From positions 1 to 64,000 of the forward strand of contig CBDDLH010000014.1 in the NCBI GenBank assembly GCA_965230565.1: a DNA stretch of 64,000 nt, in the 5' to 3' direction. This DNA is from BCD1 sp965230565 (GTDB taxonomy: Bacteria; Bacteroidota; Bacteroidia; Chitinophagales; Saprospiraceae). The notes beneath the pieces are model-generated. The model was not told the DNA's origin. It made no database searches and was given only the letters and a program-made list of their open reading frames with translations. Position numbers and translations under genes: made by a program. Below are positions 16,210 through 23,710 of the stretch, piece after piece; positions within the stretch are counted from its first letter, which is position 1; each line of letters starts with the position of its first letter.

Positions 16210-16677
16210 ATGCCGACAAAGCCAAAAATTAAAATTGATGACAATTCGGAGTTGCGTTTGGAAATTGACAAACTATATGAACTAACCGAACAAATAGAAT
16301 TGGCAAAATGGGCGATTAGTTGTGCGAAACATATTCTGCCATTGTCTCAAGTCGAAGGAATTGAAATGACTGACGTTGAAAACGGAATTAGAATCAATGA
16401 ACTTTGGCAAATTGGAAGAGCAAGCGTTTCTGAAGTTAGACAAGCAGGATTTAAAATTCACGCAATCGCACGAAATTGTGAAACGGAAGTTGCCAAAAAC
16501 GCAATAAGAACTGTTGGACAAGCAGTTGGAGTTGGACATATGAAAGAACACGCAATGGTTTGTTCTGACTACGCAATTAAAACAATTCAACTTGCCTATC
16601 CGAACGCCAAAGAACGAATTACAGAAGAAAGAGAATGGCAACTAAAAGCATTGAAAGAAATAAAAGCCGGCACATAA
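16210..16677 (+). CDS. Imm-5-like putative immunity protein
   Basis: The protein has 155 aa and is all-helical. Residues about 25-145 match the Imm-5-like pattern: LAKWAISCAKHILPL, then a region of SEVRQAGFKIHAIARN, and AVGVGHMKEHAMVCSDYAIK with paired His. Members are annotated as immunity proteins for polymorphic toxins or found alone. No toxin gene accompanies it in this cassette. Its stop TAA is supplied by the J17 box (ACATAAC). Confidence 0.75.
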   Translation: MPTKPKIKIDDNSELRLEIDKLYELTEQIELAKWAISCAKHILPLSQVEGIEMTDVENGIRINELWQIGRASVSEVRQAGFKIHAIARNCETEVAKNAIRTVGQAVGVGHMKEHAMVCSDYAIKTIQLAYPNAKERITEEREWQLKALKEIKAGT

Positions 16678-16740
16678 CAATGCATATGAAATCATAGCTC
16701 CCATTCGGTCGCTACGCTTCATATACTAAACGTTCTCTGC
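16670..16740 (+). repeat. attC-like cassette junction J17
   Basis: AAC is at 16676-16678 and GTT at 16732-16734. Arms of the GCATATGAA / TTCATATAC type enclose ATCATAGCTCCCATTCGGTC, a loop type also seen in J27. Right box GTTCTCTGC pairs perfectly with GCAGAGAAC at J18. Confidence 0.9.
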
Positions 16741-16766
16741 AACCAAAATGAACTTACACCTGAAAT

Positions 16767-17483
16767 ATGTTTTGGAAAAAGAAAAACAATAGCAAAACAA
16801 ACCCTGACTTTGAAGAATTCAAGAAAGAAATATCTTGGTTTGTAAAACCTACGGATAAAGTAATACTTGAAGATTCAATAAATACAGCTAAGTTAAGCGA
16901 AACATTAAAACACGTATTTCCCAAACTGCATAGATTGATTTCTGTTTCAAGAATTCAACCAATAAAAATTAACGGAAAAGATTATATACTATATAGTTGG
17001 ACAAATGGAGAAAATAAAAGCTGTGGATGGCTAATTGAGATTGAATTAAAACGAAATAACGAATTGCAGATGTGTTTAGAACATGAGCTTTTACTGGAAG
17101 AAATTGGTGGAATCAGAGAATCCTATAATCAACCAGAACCTTCTTTATGTAATAATCAAAACTTTATGTTCATTGGATCTGAATGTGGAAAAGGAATTGG
17201 TGAATACCAAGAATACTATGATATGATGTGTAAAGAATGTGGATGTGAAAAAATTAACGACGAGTACCTCATTAGCTTTGTTCAAGAAGCAAACGGAGCT
17301 TTAACTTTATATGATCAAAATTCACAGGAGGTATATCTATTTTCACATGACCATTGTTTTGACAATGTTGATTTTTTGGAACAGCAACCTAAATACACTT
17401 ATCACAGAATTAATGGAATTAACACTTTTGTTGATTATGTGGAAACTTTAGCAGAAGAATGGTTAAACGAAATAAGAGAGTGA
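16767..17483 (+). CDS. SUKH (SMI1/KNR4)-like protein
   Basis: The protein has 238 aa and is cytoplasmic. The last 75 residues have the feel of the SMI1/KNR4 superfamily end (ISFVQEANGALTLYD, EVYLFSHDHCFDNVDFL, then FVDYVETLAEEWL). SUKH proteins are common immunity proteins of toxin systems. The N-terminal part contains a CKECGC cluster at about residues 155-160. The family assignment is by remembered pattern only. Single gene of the cassette with no toxin beside it. Confidence 0.65.
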   Translation: MFWKKKNNSKTNPDFEEFKKEISWFVKPTDKVILEDSINTAKLSETLKHVFPKLHRLISVSRIQPIKINGKDYILYSWTNGENKSCGWLIEIELKRNNELQMCLEHELLLEEIGGIRESYNQPEPSLCNNQNFMFIGSECGKGIGEYQEYYDMMCKECGCEKINDEYLISFVQEANGALTLYDQNSQEVYLFSHDHCFDNVDFLEQQPKYTYHRINGINTFVDYVETLAEEWLNEIRE

Positions 17484-17488
17484 AGGCA

Positions 17489-17564
17489 GCAGAGAACAAT
17501 GTATACCACATCATAGCCGCCTATCGGCAGGCTACGCTGGGTATACTTGGACGGTTGAGGTGCC
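17489..17564 (+). repeat. attC-like cassette junction J18
   Basis: AAC is at 17495-17497 and GTT at 17554-17556 (preceded by ACG instead of ACC). Arms are GTATACC (17501-17507) and GGGTATAC (17539-17546). Right box GTTGAGGTGCC pairs with GGCACTCAAC at J19 with one bulged base. Confidence 0.87.
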
Positions 17565-17842
17565 AGCATTGACGAGACTATGACATACAAGCGCTATCTG
17601 GAATACCAAATCGAGCGTTTTTTAATTACTGCTTCAGAGTAACCAACTTCAAAATCGCAAGCGCATCGTTTCAAAAATAAAATGTAAATTGGAACGAGAT
17701 GGGTTGAATAGCATTCCACTTTTGAGGTCTCAAAACTATACGCAGCCAAACTTCACTTGTACAAAAAACACGACAATGAAAACACTTACCTTGATTGAAA
17801 AAAATACCAAGTATAACATTCAAGCAGGAGCTGAAGAAAGCC
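17565..17842 (+). other. Gene-less cassette body B
   Basis: This is homologous to 11516-11791. A frame from the ATG at 17580 (MTYKRYLEYQIERF start) stops after about 20 codons; in copy A the same frame reads LTYERHLE and then stops. The + strand frame 17689-17988 runs straight into the J19 hairpin and has no counterpart in copy A, so I do not call it. The best reading is a decayed gene family or a structured RNA cassette. Confidence 0.6.
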
Positions 17843-17974
17843 GGCACTCAACACTGCCTATGAGCAATGGCTTAGAACATTCCTGTTGGAAAATTATTAA
17901 CTTTAGCAACGGTTTGGTGGCCGGGACAACATTCCGGTCAAGAGCCACTGCTCATAGCCGAAACCGTTCTCAGC
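17843..17974 (+). repeat. attC-like cassette junction J19 (long loop)
   Basis: AAC is at 17850-17852 and GTT at 17966-17968. Arms CTATGAGCAATGGC (from 17858) and GCCACTGCTCATAG (17944-17957) pair with one wobble. The loop shares TTAACTTTAGCAACGGTTTG with J16. Right box GTTCTCAGC pairs perfectly with GCTGAGAAC at J20. Confidence 0.9.
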
Positions 17975-18035
17975 AAGCCGAAAATTAAGCAAAAATTAAT
18001 AATTCCAATTTGCTTTTTATTTAATCAAAAAATCT

Positions 18036-18599
18036 ATGACATTTTTTCAAATATTCACTTCAGTAGTTGGAATTGGGTTTCTTATCGGAGGGTTTCTTAT
18101 TTTTAAAAATTCCAGGATATGGGGAGTAATACTTATTCTAGTTGGTGGTTGGTTAATGAATAATGTAGTATTTGGAGAAATTTCAAAAAGTGATGATAAA
18201 CAAAAAGAAATACAGGAAATAAAATCAGAACAGATTGATAAAATATTTATCCTACCAAGTAAGAGGAGGCAAATATTAACAAAGGATACTTTAATTATAA
18301 ATACAGAAACAGAAATAAGAAAGATTCAAAGATGTTTATCAAAAACTAAAGAAACCCTTAGAACAAATAAAAGCGAAGATTGGGGCTGTATTTTGAAAAT
18401 TCAAAAAGAAAATCAAGAAATCATTTTCGCTGGAATTTCCAAAAATGGTAATCAAACAATATTAGAATTATATTCAGAGGGGGAATACGGCACAAATTTT
18501 GGTACAATGATAAATAATGAACTGGGTTTCTTAATTGAAGAAATAATCATAAATGAAAAGCCGGCTGAGAACAATGTGGAAGTCGATCATACTTTTTAG
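18036..18599 (+). CDS. Small membrane protein, C-terminus encoded by the junction
   Basis: The protein has 187 aa. Two transmembrane helices (about 4-24 and 28-46) are followed by a charged linker and a mostly beta C-terminal region of no known family. Residues 177-187 are translated from the J20 repeat, including the shared loop start. It is a single-gene cassette; function unknown. Confidence 0.7.
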   Translation: MTFFQIFTSVVGIGFLIGGFLIFKNSRIWGVILILVGGWLMNNVVFGEISKSDDKQKEIQEIKSEQIDKIFILPSKRRQILTKDTLIINTETEIRKIQRCLSKTKETLRTNKSEDWGCILKIQKENQEIIFAGISKNGNQTILELYSEGEYGTNFGTMINNELGFLIEEIIINEKPAENNVEVDHTF

Positions 18600-18649
18600 C
18601 CGCAGGCGCAACACAGAAAAGTACGCCGAATCCACTGGACGTTAGGCTC
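18564..18649 (+). repeat. attC-like cassette junction J20
   Basis: AAC is at 18570-18572 and GTT at 18641-18643. Arms GTGGA/TCCAC and ACTTTTT/AAAAGT flank the shared CCGCAGGCGCAACAC loop. Right box GTTAGGCTC would need GAGCCTAAC at the next junction. That partner is missing, which marks a deletion or decay at J21. Confidence 0.88.
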
Positions 18650-18668
18650 AATAAGTAAAAAATAAAAT

Positions 18669-20003
18669 ATGTCAAACAGTAACAGAATAAAATCAATTGC
18701 AATTATCTTTTTCAGTTTGCTTCTAGCTATGGGGTGCAAACAAGAAGTAAAGCAAGTAAAAGAGCTTTCATTAAAAGACAAGATAACATTAGCCGTAGAA
18801 TCAAGAAAAATTCCTGCTCCTGATGAGCAAAAAGTAAGTTTTACGGCCCCTGAATGGATAGAAGGAAGAGGGCCTCATAGTACTGAGATATTTCGCCATC
18901 TGGAAAACTACATTCCAACCGTTCTAATCGAAAAAGGAGAAACAGAAATACAAGAGCTAGGGGAAAACACCAGCCCTACTTTGGGCGAACAAATTTTGAC
19001 CAGCACCTTCTTCGAAAAAGAAACTTCACTCGACCAAATTTGTGAAGCAAAAGAAATTAATGGGGTGATCGTTTTACATAAAGGGGAGGTCATTTATGAA
19101 CGATACCCTGAAATGGACCCCACAGACAGACACTTTCTGGGCTCGGTGAGTAAAACCTTTATTGGAACAGTAATCGCACATTTGGCTGATGAGGGAAAAA
19201 TAAACGAACAGGACCCGATCGGGAAATATCTTTCTGAGTTTGAGGGTAAGCCATTAGAAAATGTTACAATTGAAAATTTATTGCGGATGTCTTCTGGTAT
19301 AAACTGTAGAGAGCACGTAAAAGACAGAGTTTCCTTTACTGACCCCAATCATTGTTTTTACCAATTGCTTCAGCATTCTGCATATTTCCCTGCACCAGAG
19401 TCAGGTTTCGATGAAAGTTTCATGGAACTATTGGCCAATTCTGGCGAATATGAACCAGCGGGACAAACGTATGATTATACCTCTGCTAATTCTGCTATTT
19501 TGACTGCCATTGCCGAGAGAGTTGCCTCTAAACCTTTTCATCAGTTGGTTCAGGAATATATATGGTCAAGAATTGGAGCTGAAGATGATGCACGAGTTAC
19601 GCTATCCAGTACAGGAGTTGCTGGAAGTTATGGAACCATGCTTATGCGTTTGAGAGATCTTGCCAGATATGGATTAGCCTTTACTGATGATGCAACCACC
19701 AAGATTGCTTCTGACAGATACCTGAGTCAAATTCATACCGGTGACACAGAACTATTTTGGTCTGAAGGAGGAACCGGTCAGAAATATTGGGGAAAATTTT
19801 TTGAAGGACAGGGGCCGCAGTTTCAAAGTTATCATTGGGATGTTGTTTTTGAAGATGGCGACTTCACCAAATTTGGGCTTGGAGGCCAATGTCTTTATAT
19901 ATCTCCGGATAAAAGATTAGTTATAGCCTGTTTTAGTGCAAACAAGGATGAGACTCCTAACAACAATAATATGAGATGCTTGGTCCGTAGCCTGGCATTT
20001 TAG
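18669..20003 (+). CDS. Serine hydrolase lipoprotein, beta-lactamase/class C-like fold
   Basis: The protein has 444 aa. Lipobox LAMGC (Cys23) marks a lipoprotein. The beta-lactamase-family domain spans about 115-440, with SxxK at Ser159-Lys162 (SVSK) and the second motif as Tyr270-x-Ser272 in place of YxN. An unusual Cys pair (C213, C229) surrounds the active-site entrance. It hydrolyses an unknown ester, amide or peptide in the periplasm. GC content is higher than in neighbouring cassettes, which suggests a different source. Its stop codon overlaps the half-site J21. Confidence 0.85.
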   Translation: MSNSNRIKSIAIIFFSLLLAMGCKQEVKQVKELSLKDKITLAVESRKIPAPDEQKVSFTAPEWIEGRGPHSTEIFRHLENYIPTVLIEKGETEIQELGENTSPTLGEQILTSTFFEKETSLDQICEAKEINGVIVLHKGEVIYERYPEMDPTDRHFLGSVSKTFIGTVIAHLADEGKINEQDPIGKYLSEFEGKPLENVTIENLLRMSSGINCREHVKDRVSFTDPNHCFYQLLQHSAYFPAPESGFDESFMELLANSGEYEPAGQTYDYTSANSAILTAIAERVASKPFHQLVQEYIWSRIGAEDDARVTLSSTGVAGSYGTMLMRLRDLARYGLAFTDDATTKIASDRYLSQIHTGDTELFWSEGGTGQKYWGKFFEGQGPQFQSYHWDVVFEDGDFTKFGLGGQCLYISPDKRLVIACFSANKDETPNNNNMRCLVRSLAF

Positions 20004-20012
20004 CGGTCAGCT
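19998..20012 (+). repeat. Junction half-site J21 (stem lost)
   Basis: TTTAGCGGTCAGCTT is the expected right box for the following cassette: TTAGCGGT is complementary to ACCGCTAA at J22 (20772-20779), with further partial pairing. No AACA...CCGTT hairpin precedes it. The left part of the junction has been deleted or overwritten by the end of the serine hydrolase gene. Confidence 0.6.
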
Positions 20013-20037
20013 TGACGACATCATAACTACAAACAAA

Positions 20038-20754
20038 ATGATAAAAGAAAAGATAATTTCTGCCTATGAAACAATGGCTGATAAGTATAACGAACTTATA
20101 GACCACAAACCTCACAACGCATATTATGACAGACCAAACACCCTACAATTGTTGCCAGATGTGAATGGAAAAACAATTCTTGATGCAGCTTGTGGACCTG
20201 GAAAATATGCTGAAATTTTAATTGATAAAGGAGCGATTGTAAAAGGATTTGATATAAGTCCAAAAATGGTTGAGTTAGCAATCATTAGGAACAATAACAA
20301 GGGGGAATTTTTTGTTCACGACTTCTCTACGAATTTCTCAATGATAAAAGATAATTCATGTGACATAGTGCTTTGTGCATTAGCACTTCACTACATTGAA
20401 GACTGGACATTTACTATCAAAGAATTTAATAGAGTTTTAAAAAACAAAGGAACACTTGTAATCTCAATTGAGCATCCTTTTTTTGAATACAATTATTTCA
20501 AGTCAAAGAAATATTTTGAAATTGAAAATGTAAAATGCACTTGGAGAGGTTTCGGACAACCAGTTGAAGTAAACAGTTTTAGAAGACCATTACACGAGTG
20601 TATAACACCATTGACAGATAACGGTTTTTACATTGACAAATTAGTTGAACCTAAACCAATAAAAGAATTTGAACAGTTGGACCCAAAACACTTTAAAGAA
20701 CTAAATGAATTTCCAGCATTTATGTGCATCAGAGCCATTAAAAGAGATGGCTAA
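20038..20754 (+). CDS. Class I SAM-dependent methyltransferase
   Basis: The protein has 238 aa. Motif I DAACGPGKYAE (about residues 49-59) binds S-adenosylmethionine, an acidic GFDISP follows at the end of strand 2, and CDIVLCALALHYIEDW is motif IV/post-I. This is a UbiE/Methyltransf_11-type fold. The substrate is probably a small molecule and cannot be told from sequence. It is the only gene of its cassette; low GC, unlike the serine hydrolase just before it. Confidence 0.88.
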   Translation: MIKEKIISAYETMADKYNELIDHKPHNAYYDRPNTLQLLPDVNGKTILDAACGPGKYAEILIDKGAIVKGFDISPKMVELAIIRNNNKGEFFVHDFSTNFSMIKDNSCDIVLCALALHYIEDWTFTIKEFNRVLKNKGTLVISIEHPFFEYNYFKSKKYFEIENVKCTWRGFGQPVEVNSFRRPLHECITPLTDNGFYIDKLVEPKPIKEFEQLDPKHFKELNEFPAFMCIRAIKRDG

Positions 20755-20764
20755 AAATGACAAA

Positions 20765-20908
20765 AAGCCGAACCGCTAACAATGGCTATACGTAATGCGG
20801 GGGAAAGTGCTGATATGAAAGTAATTACATTAAATAAACTTTACGGTAGGCGGACAGTGAAGTGCCTTGAAATCCCGCACTACGCATAGCCGAGACCGTT
20901 CCTGCGCA
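20765..20908 (+). repeat. attC-like cassette junction J22
   Basis: AAC is at 20778-20780 and GTT at 20898-20900. The 18-base arms (20784-20801 and 20874-20891) pair with two wobbles. The loop resembles those of J11 and J25 (GGCGGACAG, AAATCCCGCAC). Right box GTTCCTGCGCA pairs perfectly over 11 bases with TGCGCAGGAAC just 19 bases further on. Confidence 0.92.
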
Positions 20909-20927
20909 ATCCTCCCTTCGGTCGGAC

Positions 20928-21089
20928 TGCGCAGGAACGGCCAAGGGTCTGCGCTATGCGCTCCGACACATTGCCCTGCTCCGTCTTTCCCTCCCCCTGC
21001 GGGTCGGTCGGACATCGCAGAACAATGTGTCGACGCTCATTCCACTGACTCCGCGGCTGAACGCCGCAGACCCTTGGCCGTTGTAGCAC
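20928..21089 (+). repeat. attC-like junction J23 of an empty cassette
   Basis: AAC is at 20936-20938 and GTT at 21080-21082. The arms at 20939-20953 and 21065-21079 are a perfect 15-bp inverted repeat, with an inner CCGACACATTG / CAATGTGTCG pair. The cassette 20899-21080 therefore has only 19 bases between its own boxes and no gene. Frames across it on both strands are products of the hairpin. Confidence 0.9.
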
Positions 21090-21266
21090 ATTCCCCAGAT
21101 TAGCAACTCCAAAATCACAATGAGAAAATATAGTAATTTTTCCATGCTAATTGATTTTCCAAGCTAACGTTCATTTAGCCTTCGAAATATGGGGAAATTT
21201 GGTGAATTTGAAGAAAAAAAAGAGTGTTGATAATCAATGAGTTAGCGAACGTTAGTCAGAATTAAA
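21090..21266 (+). repeat. 176-bp leader repeat, copy 2
   Basis: This is the second copy of the block at 10678-10853, identical except for one extra A in an A-run. It again lies between a CCGTTGTAGC box and an ATG, here that of a DUF6090 gene. The box after that gene does not pair with J23, so this cassette appears to be a hybrid or decayed. Confidence 0.85.
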
Positions 21267-21280
21267 AAAATGAATAATCT

Positions 21281-22042
21281 ATGCTAAAATTCTTTAAAAG
21301 AATAAGGAGAAAACTAATTGATGAAGGGAATCTTAAAAGATATCTTGTCTATGCAATTGGGGAAATCCTATTGGTAATGGCAGGAATTTTATTAGCACTT
21401 CAAGTCAATAATTGGAATGAAAAAAGAAAGGATAAAATCGTTGAAAAGCAAATATTAGAAGGGATTCATGGGGATTTATTACAAGACACTATTGATATAA
21501 ATTATAACATTAGAAGACACTATGTTTACATAGAATATGACAGCGCAGTACTACAACACATTTTTAATAGAGAAGAGCTTACATCTTCTTTTTCTTACCA
21601 GTTTGCGAGAATATTTTGGGGTGATTGGGATTTAATTTTACATACCTCCTATTTTGAAGAGGCTAAACAAAAAGGGTTGTCAATTATTACTAATACACAT
21701 TTAAGGGAGGATATCAGTAGGTTGTATGAATATAGATATCCTTATCTTCTCATGGCAGAAAATGGAATGCAGGTGGTCGATCACTTTGGTCATGCTTCCC
21801 TTGAGAGAAATAAATACTTGGAAACTGATTCTTCCCTAATTAATAGTCCATCAAGGTTTCGAAGGTTTTCATTAAACGACATGGATTACGAACGGATCTT
21901 GTCAGATAAAAAATTGCATGCATTGATTTTAAACAATATGATGTTGAAAAAACAAAAGCTAGAAGATTATTACTTACCAACAAGAAGAATGGCTTTGGAA
22001 ATTGTAGCGGCAATTGAAAAAGAATTGGAAGAGTTTGATTGA
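21281..22042 (+). CDS. DUF6090-family membrane protein, copy 1
   Basis: The protein has 253 aa. The N-terminus MLKFFKRIRRKL, a Tyr-x-x-Gly-Glu segment and one transmembrane helix (about 27-46, EILLVMAGILLALQVNNWNE) are the hallmark of DUF6090, a large Bacteroidota family of unknown function. The rest is a helical, charged domain facing one side of the membrane. A second copy lies at 24446 in another cassette. Confidence 0.88.
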   Translation: MLKFFKRIRRKLIDEGNLKRYLVYAIGEILLVMAGILLALQVNNWNEKRKDKIVEKQILEGIHGDLLQDTIDINYNIRRHYVYIEYDSAVLQHIFNREELTSSFSYQFARIFWGDWDLILHTSYFEEAKQKGLSIITNTHLREDISRLYEYRYPYLLMAENGMQVVDHFGHASLERNKYLETDSSLINSPSRFRRFSLNDMDYERILSDKKLHALILNNMMLKKQKLEDYYLPTRRMALEIVAAIEKELEEFD

Positions 22043-22090
22043 ATTGTTTTAAATCGTCTGAAGGTGTTGTTGTGATTTGTAAAACAAAAC

Positions 22091-22145
22091 CGAAATGTTT
22101 GCGAGTAGAAATCCGTTACTACTCATACACGAGATCGTCAGCAAC
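22091..22145 (+). repeat. Degenerate cassette junction J24
   Basis: Arms GAGTAG (22103-22108) and CTACTC (22119-22124) are followed by GTCAGCAAC (22137-22145), a GTT box with one change. It is complementary to GTTGCTAAC at J25 except for that base. The left box does not pair with J23. This is the first clearly worn junction from the left. Confidence 0.65.
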
Positions 22146-22171
22146 CATGGTAAAATTATTGCAAAATTAAG

Positions 22172-23224
22172 ATGAAAAAGAAAAGTTACATACTATCAGG
22201 AATAATTGTTTTTGCAGTGATTGGAATAATATTTTTGCAAGAAACAACTATAAAAACGAAAGTCAATCCCGTTCCTGGTTCCTGCACAATTTTTTCAGCC
22301 TCAATCGGAGATAAAGTATTGTTTGGCAACAATGAGGACTATTACAAACCCAAAACCTATTTGTGGACTGACCCAGCTACTAAGGAAAATTATGGTTGCA
22401 TCTATTTAGGATATAAAAACTATTCCCATCAGGGAGGCATTAATGAAAAAGGGCTTTGTTTTGATGCCAATGCACTTCCCAAATCAAAAATAAATCCACA
22501 TTCTGAATTAAGTCTCCCGCCAAATTACGAGAAACCTTATGAGAATATTATAATATGGATTCCGGTATTAATCTTAAGGAAAGCTGCAACCGTGGAAGAA
22601 GCAATAGAAATTGCAAAAAAATACCAACGAAAAAACTGGTATCCAATTTCAGAGAATTTAAAATATCAATTAAACTTTGCTGATGCCAAAGGGGATGCCG
22701 TGGTTATTAGTGTTAATGAAAACGGTGAACTTGCATTTACGAGAAAGAATGAAAATGAAAACTTTTTAATTTCAACAAATTATAATAAAGCAAATCCGGA
22801 GAATGCATTGGAATATCCTTGCGAGAGGTACAAAATAACTGAAGAGAAGCTACAACAAATAAAAACTGAAAATGATCTTACCGTTGACTCGTTCAAATCA
22901 ATTCTTGATACTGTTCACGAAAAAGGGGTATTTAATAAAACTTTATATTCAAATATTTTCGACCTGAAAAATGGTATCATTTACTTGTACTACAAACACC
23001 AATATAATGAGGTTGTGGTTTTAAAGATAAAGGAAGAACTGGCAAAAGGACATTTCAATATTAGAATAAGAGATTTATTTTCAAAAGAAACTACAAGTAA
23101 AGCTTCGAGAGATTTTATTGTACCAATATTATTGTTAGGACTTGGTTTAATTGTTGGGACAGTAATAATGGTTGTAGCGCTACACTTTATTAGAAAACGA
23201 ACAAAAAAAAACTACAGTTGCTAA
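22172..23224 (+). CDS. Membrane-anchored Ntn hydrolase, choloylglycine/penicillin acylase-like
   Basis: The protein has 350 aa. An N-terminal anchor (about 6-22) is followed by VPGSCTIFSA. Cys38 in this setting, with the following FGNNEDY, is the nucleophile region of linear-amide C-N hydrolases related to penicillin V acylase. The downstream GGINEKGLCFDANALP also fits. A second transmembrane helix (about 313-336) with a Lys/Arg-rich end closes the protein. It should cleave an amide outside the cytoplasm; substrate unknown. Its stop TAA lies in the J25 box. Confidence 0.8.
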   Translation: MKKKSYILSGIIVFAVIGIIFLQETTIKTKVNPVPGSCTIFSASIGDKVLFGNNEDYYKPKTYLWTDPATKENYGCIYLGYKNYSHQGGINEKGLCFDANALPKSKINPHSELSLPPNYEKPYENIIIWIPVLILRKAATVEEAIEIAKKYQRKNWYPISENLKYQLNFADAKGDAVVISVNENGELAFTRKNENENFLISTNYNKANPENALEYPCERYKITEEKLQQIKTENDLTVDSFKSILDTVHEKGVFNKTLYSNIFDLKNGIIYLYYKHQYNEVVVLKIKEELAKGHFNIRIRDLFSKETTSKASRDFIVPILLLGLGLIVGTVIMVVALHFIRKRTKKNYSC

Positions 23225-23384
23225 CTAAAGCTATATGTAATGCGGGGTACAGCGGGTAATTCTACCGTAGTTCTTCGTGGCAATAAAAATAAAAATATGA
23301 AAAAACGAATTGGCTCAGTGGTAACTTGACTATGAAGTGTTTCAAAATTCCGCACTCCACATTGCCAAACCGTTATCCGTGATG
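23217..23384 (+). repeat. attC-like cassette junction J25 (long loop)
   Basis: AAC is at 23223-23225 and GTT at 23372-23374. ATGTAATGCGG pairs imperfectly with CCGCACTCCACAT across a loop of about 110 bases. Right box GTTATCCGTGATG pairs partly with CATCACACCTAAC at J26 (CATCAC and TAAC match, three bases do not). Confidence 0.75.
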
Positions 23385-23410
23385 AAAAGGAACTATCAGT
23401 AGATTATTAA

Positions 23411-23710
23411 TGTTGTTTAAGACATTTCGATTACTATTACACAAATGGAACTTTGCAATATGTAATTGTAGATGATGCACTTTTGAAAGGAATAAATTAT
23501 CGTGAAGATTTGAATACAGAAGCAAGTTTAGTTGAGATGGCATTTGCAATCTGTTCTAACAATATTAGGATGGATGAAAATGGAAAAGTTTTGGATCAAA
23601 CACATTCTATGAAAAGCGCAGCGCAATGGATTAGAATGGCTTGCAGGGGTAAAGACGATAACTATTAAGTAGAACCAGAATTTGAGGATTGGAAAACATA
23701 CCTATTTTGA
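23411..23710 (+). pseudogene. Broken gene, DUF7677-like
   Basis: The open frame from 23411 encodes RHFDYYYTNGTLQYVIVDD and continues to a TAA at 23666-23668. After this stop the same frame continues as VEPEFEDWKTYLF and ends in a TGA that directly abuts the ATG of the next gene at 23711. That placement argues that the TAA is a premature stop. No good start codon exists upstream (only TTG 23453 inside the conserved-looking part), so the N-terminus is lost too. The pattern recalls small DUF7677 proteins, with low certainty. Confidence 0.55.

Noticed and set aside
17689..17988. 99-aa + strand frame across J19
   Set aside because: It runs through the hairpin, includes the shared TTAACTTTAGCAAC loop in translation, and is absent from the homologous cassette body at 11516.
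20867..21103. Several overlapping frames on both strands in the empty cassette
   Set aside because: They arise from a GC-rich inverted repeat, with mirror-like frames on both strands and no start context or codon pattern.
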